Origin: Chthoniobacterales bacterium
GTDB lineage: Bacteria; Verrucomicrobiota; Verrucomicrobiia; Chthoniobacterales; UBA10450
Direction: 5' to 3'
Length of the DNA stretch: 13,286 nucleotides
Assembly (NCBI GenBank): GCA_013697365.1
Contig: JACCXA010000310.1
Span: forward strand, 1 to 13,286
Shown here: piece by piece, positions 1 to 6,756 of the stretch
Position numbering within the stretch: position 1 is the stretch's first letter
How the letters are laid out: each line of letters starts with the position of its first letter
Notes under the pieces: generated by a model
The model's input: the letters and a program-made list of their open reading frames with translations, nothing else
Told to the model about the DNA's origin: nothing
Databases searched by the model: none
Translations under genes and position numbers: made by a program

Positions 1-783
1 CGTGAGCAGTGGGTGAAGGCATTTGGAGGCAAGGCAGAGCCAGATCTGGTCCCGTTCGCGCAGGCTTCTGCCCGACAGCGGGAACTTCTCGCGGAAGAAT
101 TGACGCTTTCCGGTGAATTGGATCGGATGGCGACGCGCCTGGCCTGGCGGGTGGCAGCACGCGCCAGCGCGGAGACCGATGAAATCGAGGAGGCATTAGT
201 GGGAGCGGAACGGGCGCGATTTGTGCAACGATCCGGCGTAGAGGGCGAGGCCCTCGCGGGATGGCTGCGGGGGCTGGGGCAAAACGAGCTATGGCTGGAA
301 GAGAATCTGGCCATGGAAGTAATCTACCGCGAGCGGTGCACGAAAATTCTGACGAAGGAAGCGCGCGATCGGGAGATCTCAGCGCTGCGTCTGCCCATGA
401 CGCGATTGGAAATGGAAATCATCGAGCTGGAATCGCGCGATGCGGCGAACGAGGCGTTCCTGTGCGTGCGGGACGACGGCATGTCGATGGAGGAGGTTGC
501 GCAGGAAGGGCGCTATCCCTATCGGCGTACGGATCTTGTGCTGGAAGAGATACCAGTGGAGATGCAGCAGAAATTTCTCAGCCTTTCGCCAGGTAACGTG
601 CTGGAACCAACGCCGCGCGAAGATGGCTATGTGCTTTCACGTTTGCTGGGAAAAGCGGAGCCTAAGCCCGATGATCCGGATGTGCGGGCTCGGATCGAGC
701 AACGAATTATGGATCGACATTTCGCAGACCTGACTTCGGGCCGAATTCAGTGGCAGATTCTGTTCACCCCATCAGAAGAATGA
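1..783 (+). CDS. PpiC-like peptidyl-prolyl isomerase-related protein of a peptide export cassette (5' partial)
   Basis: The reading frame is open to the left edge, so the N-terminus is missing; a GTG at 13 is probably internal. About 260 residues are visible. The first half is charged and helical. The last ~110 residues (from EAFLCVRDDGMSMEEVA through LVLEEIPVEMQQKFLSLSPGNV to DGYVLSRLLGKAEP) follow the layout of a parvulin/PpiC domain: a 'not too slowly, not too strictly' repeat of helix, then the segment 'LSPGNVLEPTPREDGYVL', typical of the domain end where substrate-handling residues sit. PpiC-related proteins are known next to C39-type exporters in several bacterial peptide systems. Its stop overlaps the next start by ATGA, implying translational coupling with the exporter. 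The inferred role is folding or holding of the peptide cargo. No signal peptide can be judged because the start is missing. Isomerase activity is not proven by sequence. Confidence 0.68.
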   Translation, partial: REQWVKAFGGKAEPDLVPFAQASARQRELLAEELTLSGELDRMATRLAWRVAARASAETDEIEEALVGAERARFVQRSGVEGEALAGWLRGLGQNELWLEENLAMEVIYRERCTKILTKEARDREISALRLPMTRLEMEIIELESRDAANEAFLCVRDDGMSMEEVAQEGRYPYRRTDLVLEEIPVEMQQKFLSLSPGNVLEPTPREDGYVLSRLLGKAEPKPDDPDVRARIEQRIMDRHFADLTSGRIQWQILFTPSEE

Positions 784-3700
784 GAGCGCAGGACGAGGAC
801 GTATTGCAGCGCTCATCGCTGTTTCGATTTCTTCCGAAGGAACACTTCGAGCGGCTCCGACCGCTCTTGCACGAAGAACGCTACGAGTTCGGCGACGTCA
901 TCGTCCACCAGGGCGAGCCCGCGGACTCATTTTTCGTGCTGCTCTCCGGGCGGGCGCGCGCGATCAAGAGCGACACGAGCGGGGGTGAAATCGCGCTCGC
1001 AACGCTCCGGCCCGGCGATGTCTTCGGGGAGGCGGCATTGGGTGAAGGCGGAACGCGCTCCGCGTCGATCCGATGCAGCACTTCGGTGGAAGTTCTGCGC
1101 CTGGCGCGCGCGGATTTTCTGGCGCTCTGCGCGGAAGTCCCCGAGCTGGCGCATCAGGTAGAGCTAACCCGAAGGCACCGCTCGCTGCAGGGCTTCCTTT
1201 ACGAATTTAGCAACTTCGGGCGTTTGCCGGCTTCGGCCTTGCGCAGCTTGATTGAGAAGCTGGATCCGGTCGAAGTCCCAAAAGGAAAGCTCATCATTCA
1301 GGAAGGCGACGGAGCCGGGCCAATGTACATCCTGGAAAAAGGACGCGCCCGCGCCTTTGTCGGCAACAATGGGCGGGAACGAAATCTCGCCTTTTATCGC
1401 GATGGCGATTTTTTCGGAGAACTGTCGATCCTGAATGGCTCGCCGCGGGCGGCTTCGGTCGAAGCCTTCACTGATTGCCGGCTGCTCGCGTTGGAGCCGT
1501 CGGAAGTTCAGGATTTGAAGCACAACTTTCCGGAATTCGGGAAGCTGCTCGAGGAGCGCCTCGCGCAATACAAGGCTAAAACGGAAGCGCGCGTGCCTCT
1601 GGATTTCACGGTCGAGTCGCTTCCGGCAGAAGTCAGCGCCTACAACAAGGTCGCCGTCGATGAAGCTGCGCAGGATGGGGCCGACCGCAACGGCAGTACT
1701 GATCCCTTTGCTGACGAGAAAGGGTTTTTCCGAAAGCGCAGCCGGCGCATTCGCAAATTCCAGCATGTCGCGCAGATCGATGAAATGGATTGTGGGGCGG
1801 CCAGTCTCGGTATGATCTGCCGGCATTTCGGCCGCAAGGTAAGCCTGACGCGCATCCGGCAGCTTTGCCACACGTCGACGGATGGAACCAGCCTGAAGGC
1901 GATGTGCCGGGCCGCGACCGAGCTGGGCCTGGCTGCTCGGGCGCTGAAGGTCTCGCTCCGAAATCTAACGAACATGCCGCTGCCCGCAATCATCCACTGG
2001 GAAGGGAACCATTGGATGGTCCTCTTCGACGTGAATGAAAAGTCCGTGCGCGTGGCTGACCCGGCGATCGGGATTCGGCGCATTCCGCGGAAGGAATTTG
2101 AAATGAATTGGTCGGGCTACGCGGCGCTGTTCGATTACACGACGGCGTTCGAACGGGCACCGGAAAGTAAGGCGACGATCACATGGGTGCTGCCGTTTTT
2201 GGCAAAATTTAAGATAACGTTGCTGCAAGTGCTGATGCTCGCGATCGCGGTCTCGTTTCTGCAGATGCTCTTCCCGGTCTTCACACAGATGGTCGTGGAC
2301 AAGGTTATTGTAGAGCGAGACGTGGGGCTGTTGACGGTCATCCTGCTCGGCATGGGTGCAGCGTTGTTCTTCGTGCAGGTTTCTACCCTCATTCAGGAAT
2401 ACCTGCTCGCCTTTGCGGCTGTACGTCTCGACACGGCCATTCTCGACTTCCTGAGCCGCCAGCTTCTATCCCTGCCGATGAGTTACTTCACGAGCCGGAG
2501 AACGGGTGATATCCAACGCCGGCTCGATGGAGCGCGGCAGGTGCGGGAGTTCGCCGTCGGCGAAGGAATCGGGGCGTTACTCTCGCTGGTCTCGCTCGCG
2601 GGTTCGGTCTGCCTGATGACCCTTTACAGTCCCTCGCTCATGCTGGCGTTCCTCGCGACGACGCCGCTCTACGCCGGGCTGATGTATTTTTCTTATAAGG
2701 TCCTGCGCCCGCTTTTTGCCAGCGTGGAGGAGAGCCAGGGTAAATATAGCTCGCACCAGATCGATGCCATCAAAGGCATCGAAGCAGTGAAGGCGGCGTC
2801 CGCGGAAACGGTCTTCCGCGATACGATGCTCAACGAATTTCTGTCCGTCTCGAAGAAGATTTTCCGCAGCAGCTTCATCATCATGTCTTACGACAGCGTG
2901 CTGCAATCGATCGGGCTGTTATCCACCGCGATTTTTTTGTTGGTGGGCGCAAATCAGGTCATGAGTGGCAATCTGAGCGTAGGCGGCTTCGTCGCGTTCA
3001 GCTCGCTCACAGCGATGGCTTACGCGGGAATTCTGAGAACTCTGGGCGTGTGGGACAACATGCAACTAGCCTCCGTCCTTTTGAACCGGCTAAACGACAT
3101 CTTCGAACAGGAACCGGAGCAGGGGCGCGATCGCTCGCGGTTAACTCCTGTCCATAGCCTCGAGGGACGGATCGAGCTGCGAAATGTTTGCTTTAAATAT
3201 GGTGGTCCCGAAGCCCCGAACATCTTGTCGAACATCACGCTCGATCTTGCTCCCGGGCGGATGGTGGCGTTTGTAGGCCGGAGCGGCTGCGGAAAGACGA
3301 CTCTGATCAAGCTCGTTGCCGGATTATTGGAGCCAACGGAGGGCACAATCCTGTTCGACCATGTCGACCTCAAGACGCTGAATTACCGCGATGTGCGGCG
3401 GCATATTGGGATGGTTTTACAGGAGAACCACATGTTTAGCGAATCGATCGCACACAACATTGCCTTCGGTGATGCGGAGCCGGATCTTGATCGTGTCTTA
3501 ACGGCCGCGCAGACTGCGAGCGCCCACGATTTCATCATGCGGCTGCCGCTGGGGTACGAGACGAGAATCGGTGAATCAGGATTGTCGCTCTCCGGCGGAC
3601 AAAAACAGCGAATCGCAATCGCACGCGCCATCTACAACAACCCGCCGGTGCTTATCTTTGACGAGGCGACGAGTGCGTTGGACACGGAGTCTGAGCGCGC

Positions 3701-3896
3701 GATTCAGGATAACCTCGGGCGCCTGATGGCAGGGCGCACCACCATCGTTATTGCGCATCGTTTAAGCACAATTCGCGAGGCCAACTCAATCGTGGTGCTC
3801 GAAAAGGGAATGGTCGCAGAGACCGGCAATCACGACCAGTTGATGGAACAGCGCGGCCTTTATTTCTACCTGTCCAGCCAGCAGCTCGGGATCTGA
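780..3896 (+). CDS. Cyclic-nucleotide-binding, C39 peptidase-containing ABC exporter
   Basis: A 1038-residue inner-membrane exporter that should cleave double-glycine leaders and export the peptide. Domains in order: cNMP-binding domain 1 (~12-120, phosphate cassette FGEAALGEGGTRSASI at 82-97); cNMP-binding domain 2 (~145-255, FGELSILNGSPRAASV at 212-227, very close to the protein kinase A regulatory cassette, R223); a linker; C39 peptidase (~325-460) with catalytic C338 in QIDEMDCGAA, H411 in GNHWMVL and D427 in VADPAIG; transmembrane domain (~475-770); ATPase with Walker A GRSGCGKTT at 833-841, signature LSGGQ 937-941, Walker B ending D961-E962 and H-loop H993. All key residues are present, so it should be active. 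The ATG at 780 overlapping the previous stop was chosen; an in-frame GTG at 750 would add ten residues but has no ribosome site. The architecture resembles cyanobacterial HetC. The HlyD gene follows after 13 bases. Confidence 0.95.
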   Translation: MRAQDEDVLQRSSLFRFLPKEHFERLRPLLHEERYEFGDVIVHQGEPADSFFVLLSGRARAIKSDTSGGEIALATLRPGDVFGEAALGEGGTRSASIRCSTSVEVLRLARADFLALCAEVPELAHQVELTRRHRSLQGFLYEFSNFGRLPASALRSLIEKLDPVEVPKGKLIIQEGDGAGPMYILEKGRARAFVGNNGRERNLAFYRDGDFFGELSILNGSPRAASVEAFTDCRLLALEPSEVQDLKHNFPEFGKLLEERLAQYKAKTEARVPLDFTVESLPAEVSAYNKVAVDEAAQDGADRNGSTDPFADEKGFFRKRSRRIRKFQHVAQIDEMDCGAASLGMICRHFGRKVSLTRIRQLCHTSTDGTSLKAMCRAATELGLAARALKVSLRNLTNMPLPAIIHWEGNHWMVLFDVNEKSVRVADPAIGIRRIPRKEFEMNWSGYAALFDYTTAFERAPESKATITWVLPFLAKFKITLLQVLMLAIAVSFLQMLFPVFTQMVVDKVIVERDVGLLTVILLGMGAALFFVQVSTLIQEYLLAFAAVRLDTAILDFLSRQLLSLPMSYFTSRRTGDIQRRLDGARQVREFAVGEGIGALLSLVSLAGSVCLMTLYSPSLMLAFLATTPLYAGLMYFSYKVLRPLFASVEESQGKYSSHQIDAIKGIEAVKAASAETVFRDTMLNEFLSVSKKIFRSSFIIMSYDSVLQSIGLLSTAIFLLVGANQVMSGNLSVGGFVAFSSLTAMAYAGILRTLGVWDNMQLASVLLNRLNDIFEQEPEQGRDRSRLTPVHSLEGRIELRNVCFKYGGPEAPNILSNITLDLAPGRMVAFVGRSGCGKTTLIKLVAGLLEPTEGTILFDHVDLKTLNYRDVRRHIGMVLQENHMFSESIAHNIAFGDAEPDLDRVLTAAQTASAHDFIMRLPLGYETRIGESGLSLSGGQKQRIAIARAIYNNPPVLIFDEATSALDTESERAIQDNLGRLMAGRTTIVIAHRLSTIREANSIVVLEKGMVAETGNHDQLMEQRGLYFYLSSQQLGI

Positions 3897-3909
3897 CCCA
3901 GCGGCACCC

Positions 3910-5091
3910 ATGAATGCACAACTTGCCACACGCGATGCGATCGAATCGGAGTCAGAAATGCTCCCGCAGGATCCACCCGCCTGGATTATTCGTGCGTGTG
4001 CGTGGTTACTGATCACTTTTTTCACGCTCGCCTTGGTCGCGGCGATCCTGGTGCGCCTGCCAGAGACGGTCACGGCTCCGTTCATTCTCGTGCCGAAGGA
4101 TGGCGCGGATCCGATTCAGTCGCCCTACTTGGCGATCGTGAACCGTGTCGCGGTGACGGAGGGCGACACCGTCAAAGCTGGCGCGGAGCTGTTCGTCCTG
4201 CGTTCCGATGAAATCCGCGGCCTTGACATGCAATACCGCACGCTGATCGAAGACTTGCCGGAGCGAGAGGGAAACCTTGCCAAGTCAGATTCCGCTTTCG
4301 TCGCGCAAATTGAGATAAAGGATGCGGAAATCGCCCAGGCCGAGACGGAGGTGAAGTTCCGTGAACGCCATGCCCAAACGAACCGCGATCTGGTGGAACG
4401 GATGGAGCGGCTATCCAAGAGCGGAGCGATCTCGCAAGTCGAGTTGCTCCGGTTGCGCTTGGATCTCGCCGAATCTGAAAAAGACCACAGCGTCGCGCAA
4501 CGCACCCTGCAGCAGGTCAGCCTCGACCGGCAGAGAATGGAAATGGATCGCTCTCGACAACGCGGTCAGGATGTGGCGGAAATTGAGAAGATTAAGTATC
4601 GGCTTTCAGCGTTGAAGAGCGATTTGGAAAACTCCGAGCAAAACATGTTGTCCCTGCGGGCGCCTTACGACGCCGTCGTCATTTCGGTCGCACAACGAAG
4701 CGCCGGCAGCGTGGTCCAGAACGGCCAGGAGCTTTGTCAGCTCGCTCGACTCGAGGCGAAGCCGCGTGCCCGCCTTCTGCTGGCCGAATCAGGGCTTCCC
4801 AAATTGGCGGTTGGGCAACGGGTTCGCTTCTTCTTTGAGGCTTTCCCCTACCAACGCTACGGAGCTGTCAACGCGAAGCTCGACTGGATTAGCCCGTCCG
4901 TGGTGAATTCGCCCGAGGGACCACGTTTCGTAGCGTCCGCTTCTTTTGAGGAAACCTCCGAATCGCGGACTAAGCCGCTGCCCGTTCGGGTGGGGATGCG
5001 CGGTGAGGCACGGATCGTGGTAGGACGGCGGACAATGATGGAATACGCCTTTGACCCAGTCCGGCAACTGCGCGAGAACGCCCGAGAATAA
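3910..5091 (+). CDS. HlyD family membrane-fusion (periplasmic adaptor) protein
   Basis: A 393-residue adaptor that should connect the ABC exporter to an outer-membrane channel. A short cytoplasmic N-terminus is followed by one membrane anchor at about 27-48. A first half-lipoyl motif follows (VNRVAVTEGDTVKAGAELFVL region, ~78-98), then a long charged coiled-coil hairpin (~100-250). A second half-lipoyl segment starts near LSLRAPYDAVVISVAQ, followed by a beta-barrel domain to the C-terminus. This order is standard for type I secretion adaptors. It starts 13 bases after the exporter stop and ends 14 bases before the activator gene, so it is in the same operon. The ribosome-binding site is weak, suggesting coupling to upstream translation. 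No TolC-like outer-membrane partner is visible in the window; one may be encoded upstream or elsewhere. Confidence 0.92.
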   Translation: MNAQLATRDAIESESEMLPQDPPAWIIRACAWLLITFFTLALVAAILVRLPETVTAPFILVPKDGADPIQSPYLAIVNRVAVTEGDTVKAGAELFVLRSDEIRGLDMQYRTLIEDLPEREGNLAKSDSAFVAQIEIKDAEIAQAETEVKFRERHAQTNRDLVERMERLSKSGAISQVELLRLRLDLAESEKDHSVAQRTLQQVSLDRQRMEMDRSRQRGQDVAEIEKIKYRLSALKSDLENSEQNMLSLRAPYDAVVISVAQRSAGSVVQNGQELCQLARLEAKPRARLLLAESGLPKLAVGQRVRFFFEAFPYQRYGAVNAKLDWISPSVVNSPEGPRFVASASFEETSESRTKPLPVRVGMRGEARIVVGRRTMMEYAFDPVRQLRENARE

Positions 5092-5105
5092 GAAGGCCTG
5101 ACGCA

Positions 5106-6101
5106 ATGCGGCCCGCGCTTTCCCGTCTCAAGTTAGAGGACATCAGAACCACGAATGAGGGGATGTCCCGTTGTCTGCGGTTAGCCGCCGTGGCTTCCCA
5201 GTCCGATGTACCTGTCGTTCTCCTTGGCGAAACTGGAACAGGTAAGACGTTACTGGCGCACGCCATTCACAACTCTTCGCTTCGAGCTGGACGAGCCTTC
5301 GTGTCCTTCAACGCTTCTGCGATGAGTGATACCCTCCTTGAAAGCCAGCTCTTCGGCCATGAGCGAGGTGCTTTCACGGGAGCGCAGCAAACCGTCAAAG
5401 GAAAATTCGAGCTCGCGCACGGCGGCACGCTCTTCCTCGACGAGATCTCGGAAATGAGCTCTCTGGCGCAGGTCAAGATTTTGCGCGCGCTGGAATATGG
5501 CGAGTTCGAACGCCTCGGCTCGGAACGCATGCTGACCTGCGACGTGCGCATCATCTGCGCAGCCAATTGCTCTCTTCGGGAACGGGTCGCGCAAGGAAAG
5601 TTCCGCGAAGACCTGTTTCATCGGCTCAATGGGCTCACACTTCTGATCCCGCCTCTCCGCGAACGTGTTGAAGAATTGCCTGCGTTGATTGCTGCTGAAT
5701 TGAAGGCCTCCGCGGCGCGCGAAGCGAAAAGCATCGTTGCAATTCATCCTGAAGCCATGGCTCGGCTCCTCGCGCATGATTGGCGAGGAAATCTACGTGA
5801 GTTAAGCCATACCGTGCGCACGATGGTTCTTTTGTGCGACGGCGAAGTGATCCTCCCGGAGAACGTGCTTTTTTCTCCGGATCTAGCCGCCAGCAGCCCG
5901 AGCGTGGCAAGAGAAAGCGCTGAGGTATCACCGCCGAATGGGACTCACGCGTTTGATAGCCAAGATCTCTCGCTATCATCTGCCCTGTCGCGTCATGTGC
6001 AATTTGTCTACGGCCGGACGAACCGTAATCAGCGGCTCACGGCGAAGCTTCTCGGTATCTCGCGCTCGACTCTCGCGCGGCATCTTCGCGCCTTGCCCTA
6101 G
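5106..6101 (+). CDS. Sigma-54-dependent transcriptional activator (AAA+ plus Fis-type HTH, no receiver domain)
   Basis: A 331-residue bacterial enhancer-binding protein. The AAA+ domain begins almost at the N-terminus: Walker A GETGTGKT at 41-48, the sigma-54 contact loop GAFTGA at 88-93, Walker B GGTLFLDE at 106-113 and the arginine-finger region FREDLFHRL at 167-174. The C-terminus (LTAKLLGISRSTLARHLRAL, 311-330) is a Fis-type helix-turn-helix. There is no receiver, GAF or PAS domain, so activity is either constitutive, controlled by expression level, or controlled by a partner protein in trans. A good ribosome site, AAGAAGG at 5090-5096, lies nine bases before the ATG. As the last gene of the exporter operon, immediately upstream of the small precursor genes, it is the likely local activator of the peptide genes, and perhaps of its own operon. 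Assignment to the family is firm; the target promoters are inferred. Confidence 0.93.
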   Translation: MRPALSRLKLEDIRTTNEGMSRCLRLAAVASQSDVPVVLLGETGTGKTLLAHAIHNSSLRAGRAFVSFNASAMSDTLLESQLFGHERGAFTGAQQTVKGKFELAHGGTLFLDEISEMSSLAQVKILRALEYGEFERLGSERMLTCDVRIICAANCSLRERVAQGKFREDLFHRLNGLTLLIPPLRERVEELPALIAAELKASAAREAKSIVAIHPEAMARLLAHDWRGNLRELSHTVRTMVLLCDGEVILPENVLFSPDLAASSPSVARESAEVSPPNGTHAFDSQDLSLSSALSRHVQFVYGRTNRNQRLTAKLLGISRSTLARHLRALP

Positions 6102-6340
6102 TATGGGGCCAATGGCCCTGATTCGATGCCTTATCGCAACGCGAACGAGGCCAACCTGACTGTGGCAACGATAGGTCGTGGCGATTGGTCCAAAATTCTC
6201 GTCCGCCCGTAAGTATCTCACGCTGAAACACCAGTCGGTCTTTCTTGATGATCGACGGAGGCCGGATTGCGCGGACGTTCATGCCTGGCATGCGAGGTGT
6301 TTATAGAGGCGGCAAGGTGAGTGCATTAAAGGAAAAAAAG
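6102..6340. other. Intergenic leader region between activator and precursor genes
   Basis: No convincing gene is present. A tight inverted repeat GGGCC-AAT-GGCCC at 6106-6118, just after the activator stop, lacks a T-run and is weak as a terminator. The stretch ends in the candidate -24/-12 promoter and the ribosome site of the disrupted precursor. An open frame from ATG 6248 to 6397 (49 codons) has no ribosome site and was not called. Confidence 0.5.
6286..6301 (+). promoter_or_regulatory. Candidate sigma-54 (-24/-12) promoter
   Basis: The sequence TGGCATG-CGAG-GTGTT matches the consensus TGGCACG-N4-TTGCW at six of seven -24 positions, with correct four-base spacing. At the -12 element it keeps T, G and the final W but has GT instead of the highly conserved GC. 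It would start transcription near 6312, about 15 bases before the ribosome site at 6328-6333. Its placement directly downstream of a sigma-54 activator gene makes it plausible; the -12 mismatch keeps confidence modest. Confidence 0.38.
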
Positions 6341-6441
6341 ATGCGCGAGCTGGAGATGCAAAACATCAAAAGCAGGAGCGTCAAAAAGAGAAGCTGATCC
6401 GCTTGGACGATCTGCTTCCAAAAGCAGAGCGTCCGCGGTAA
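6341..6441 (+). pseudogene. Disrupted double-glycine-type precursor peptide gene
   Basis: An ATG at 6341 has a strong ribosome site (AAAGGA, 6328-6333, seven-base spacing) but as sequenced encodes only 18 residues, to a TGA at 6395-6397. The +1-shifted frame continues from the A-run at 6360-6363 as KHQKQERQKEKLIRLDDLLPK, roughly 21 residues of typical charged leader, then stops at 6439-6441. Removing one A at the second A-run (6420-6423) would extend it as QSVRGN. The joined motif RLDDLLPKQSVRGN aligns without gaps to KVTDLKASKDVTGG of the intact precursor downstream, sharing D, L, V and G at the same spacing. The gene therefore looks like a second precursor inactivated by small indels in A-runs, or damaged by sequencing error. 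Seen directly: the frames and ribosome site. Inferred: the ancestral reading. Confidence 0.5.
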
Positions 6442-6442
6442 C

Positions 6443-6458
6443 TGGCAACTATTTTCGG
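6443..6458 (+). promoter_or_regulatory. Weak second -24/-12-like element
   Basis: TGGCAAC-TATT-TTCGG keeps TGGCA, the four-base spacer and TT of the -12 element, but has CG instead of GC. It sits 51 bases before the ATG of the intact precursor, so it could be a decayed or low-activity promoter for that gene. Evidence is thin. Confidence 0.15.
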
Positions 6459-6494
6459 CGCATCCGACACCGCAGCAACAAACCAAAACGCAAA

Positions 6495-6499
6495 AAGGA
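6495..6499 (+). promoter_or_regulatory. Ribosome-binding site of the small precursor gene
   Basis: AAGGA lies nine bases before ATG 6509. This fixes the start of the precursor, whose reading frame is otherwise open upstream to 6398 without another start codon, and supports the short ORF being translated. Confidence 0.65.
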
Positions 6500-6508
6500 A
6501 TAGTTATT

Positions 6509-6646
6509 ATGGCACAGAAAAAAGAAGGCTCACGGACGACCGGCAAGAAGCCACAAGTCAAAGTCACAGATCTGAAGGCATCCAAGGATGTGACAGGCGG
6601 CAAGAAGAGTAATAAAAAGGGCGGCAAGACGTACAACGTTAACTAA
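6509..6646 (+). CDS. Small double-glycine leader precursor peptide, predicted cargo of the C39 exporter
   Basis: Encodes 45 residues, below usual ORF cut-offs. The N-terminal leader is lysine-rich and ends in KVTDLKASKDVTGG (residues 18-31), with glycines at -2 and -1 and valine at -4 relative to the cut, as expected of a C39 peptidase substrate. The predicted core is KKSNKKGGKTYNVN: 14 residues, five lysines, no acidic residue and no cysteine, so lanthionine or disulfide formation is excluded. A second GG at 38-39 could be an alternative cut. Whole-peptide net charge is about +10. The gene lies 407 bases after the activator of the exporter operon on the same strand, has a clear AAGGA ribosome site, and is more AT-rich than its neighbours. 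The leader resembles a motif I recall from small proteins in Verrucomicrobia and Acidobacteria. Function (antimicrobial, signal or other) cannot be told from the sequence. Confidence 0.75.
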   Translation: MAQKKEGSRTTGKKPQVKVTDLKASKDVTGGKKSNKKGGKTYNVN

Positions 6647-6657
6647 ATCGCTGAGGA

Positions 6658-6696
6658 GTTGCGCGTCTCCGGACATACGCTCGGAGGCGCGACAAC
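6658..6696 (+). other. Hairpin A downstream of precursor gene
   Basis: GTTG-CGCGTCTCCG (6658-6671) pairs with CGGAGGCGCG-A-CAAC (6682-6696): 14 base pairs including one G-U, with a single bulged A and a ten-base loop. No T-run follows on either strand, so it is not a standard intrinsic terminator. It shares 6688-6696 with hairpin B, so the two cannot form together. Confidence 0.6.
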
Positions 6697-6739
6697 GATC
6701 GCTGGCTGCGGCCTTCCGCAGCTGGCGCACGTTGTCGCG
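6688..6739. terminator. Long hairpin B between convergent genes (candidate bidirectional terminator)
   Basis: CGCGACAACG (6688-6697) pairs with CGTTGTCGCG (6730-6739), and CGCTGGCTGCGG (6700-6711) pairs with CCGCAGCTGGCG (6716-6727) around a CCTT loop. This gives 22 base pairs (two G-U) broken only by a 2x2 internal loop. It lies between the end of the precursor gene and the convergent deacetylase gene, where a two-way terminator is expected. No T-tract follows, so factor-independent termination is uncertain. Confidence 0.5.
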
Positions 6740-6756
6740 AGACGATAATCGGCTTA

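Noticed and set aside
1164..1871. 235-codon minus-strand ORF inside the exporter gene
   Set aside because: It is an antisense shadow of the cNMP-binding domains, which are well conserved on the + strand.
6248..6397. 49-codon frame starting at ATG 6248
   Set aside because: It has no ribosome site and runs across the candidate promoter; the internal ATG 6341 with a strong ribosome site is the better start.
6411..6428. Seven-base stem TCTGCTT-CCAA-AAGCAGA
   Set aside because: It lies within the disrupted precursor and has no T-run; it could be chance and no separate role can be supported.
6301..6636. Minus-strand 111-codon ORF with hydrophobic start
   Set aside because: It is the antisense of the A-rich precursor region; its leucine and phenylalanine content simply mirrors lysine codons, and it has no family features.
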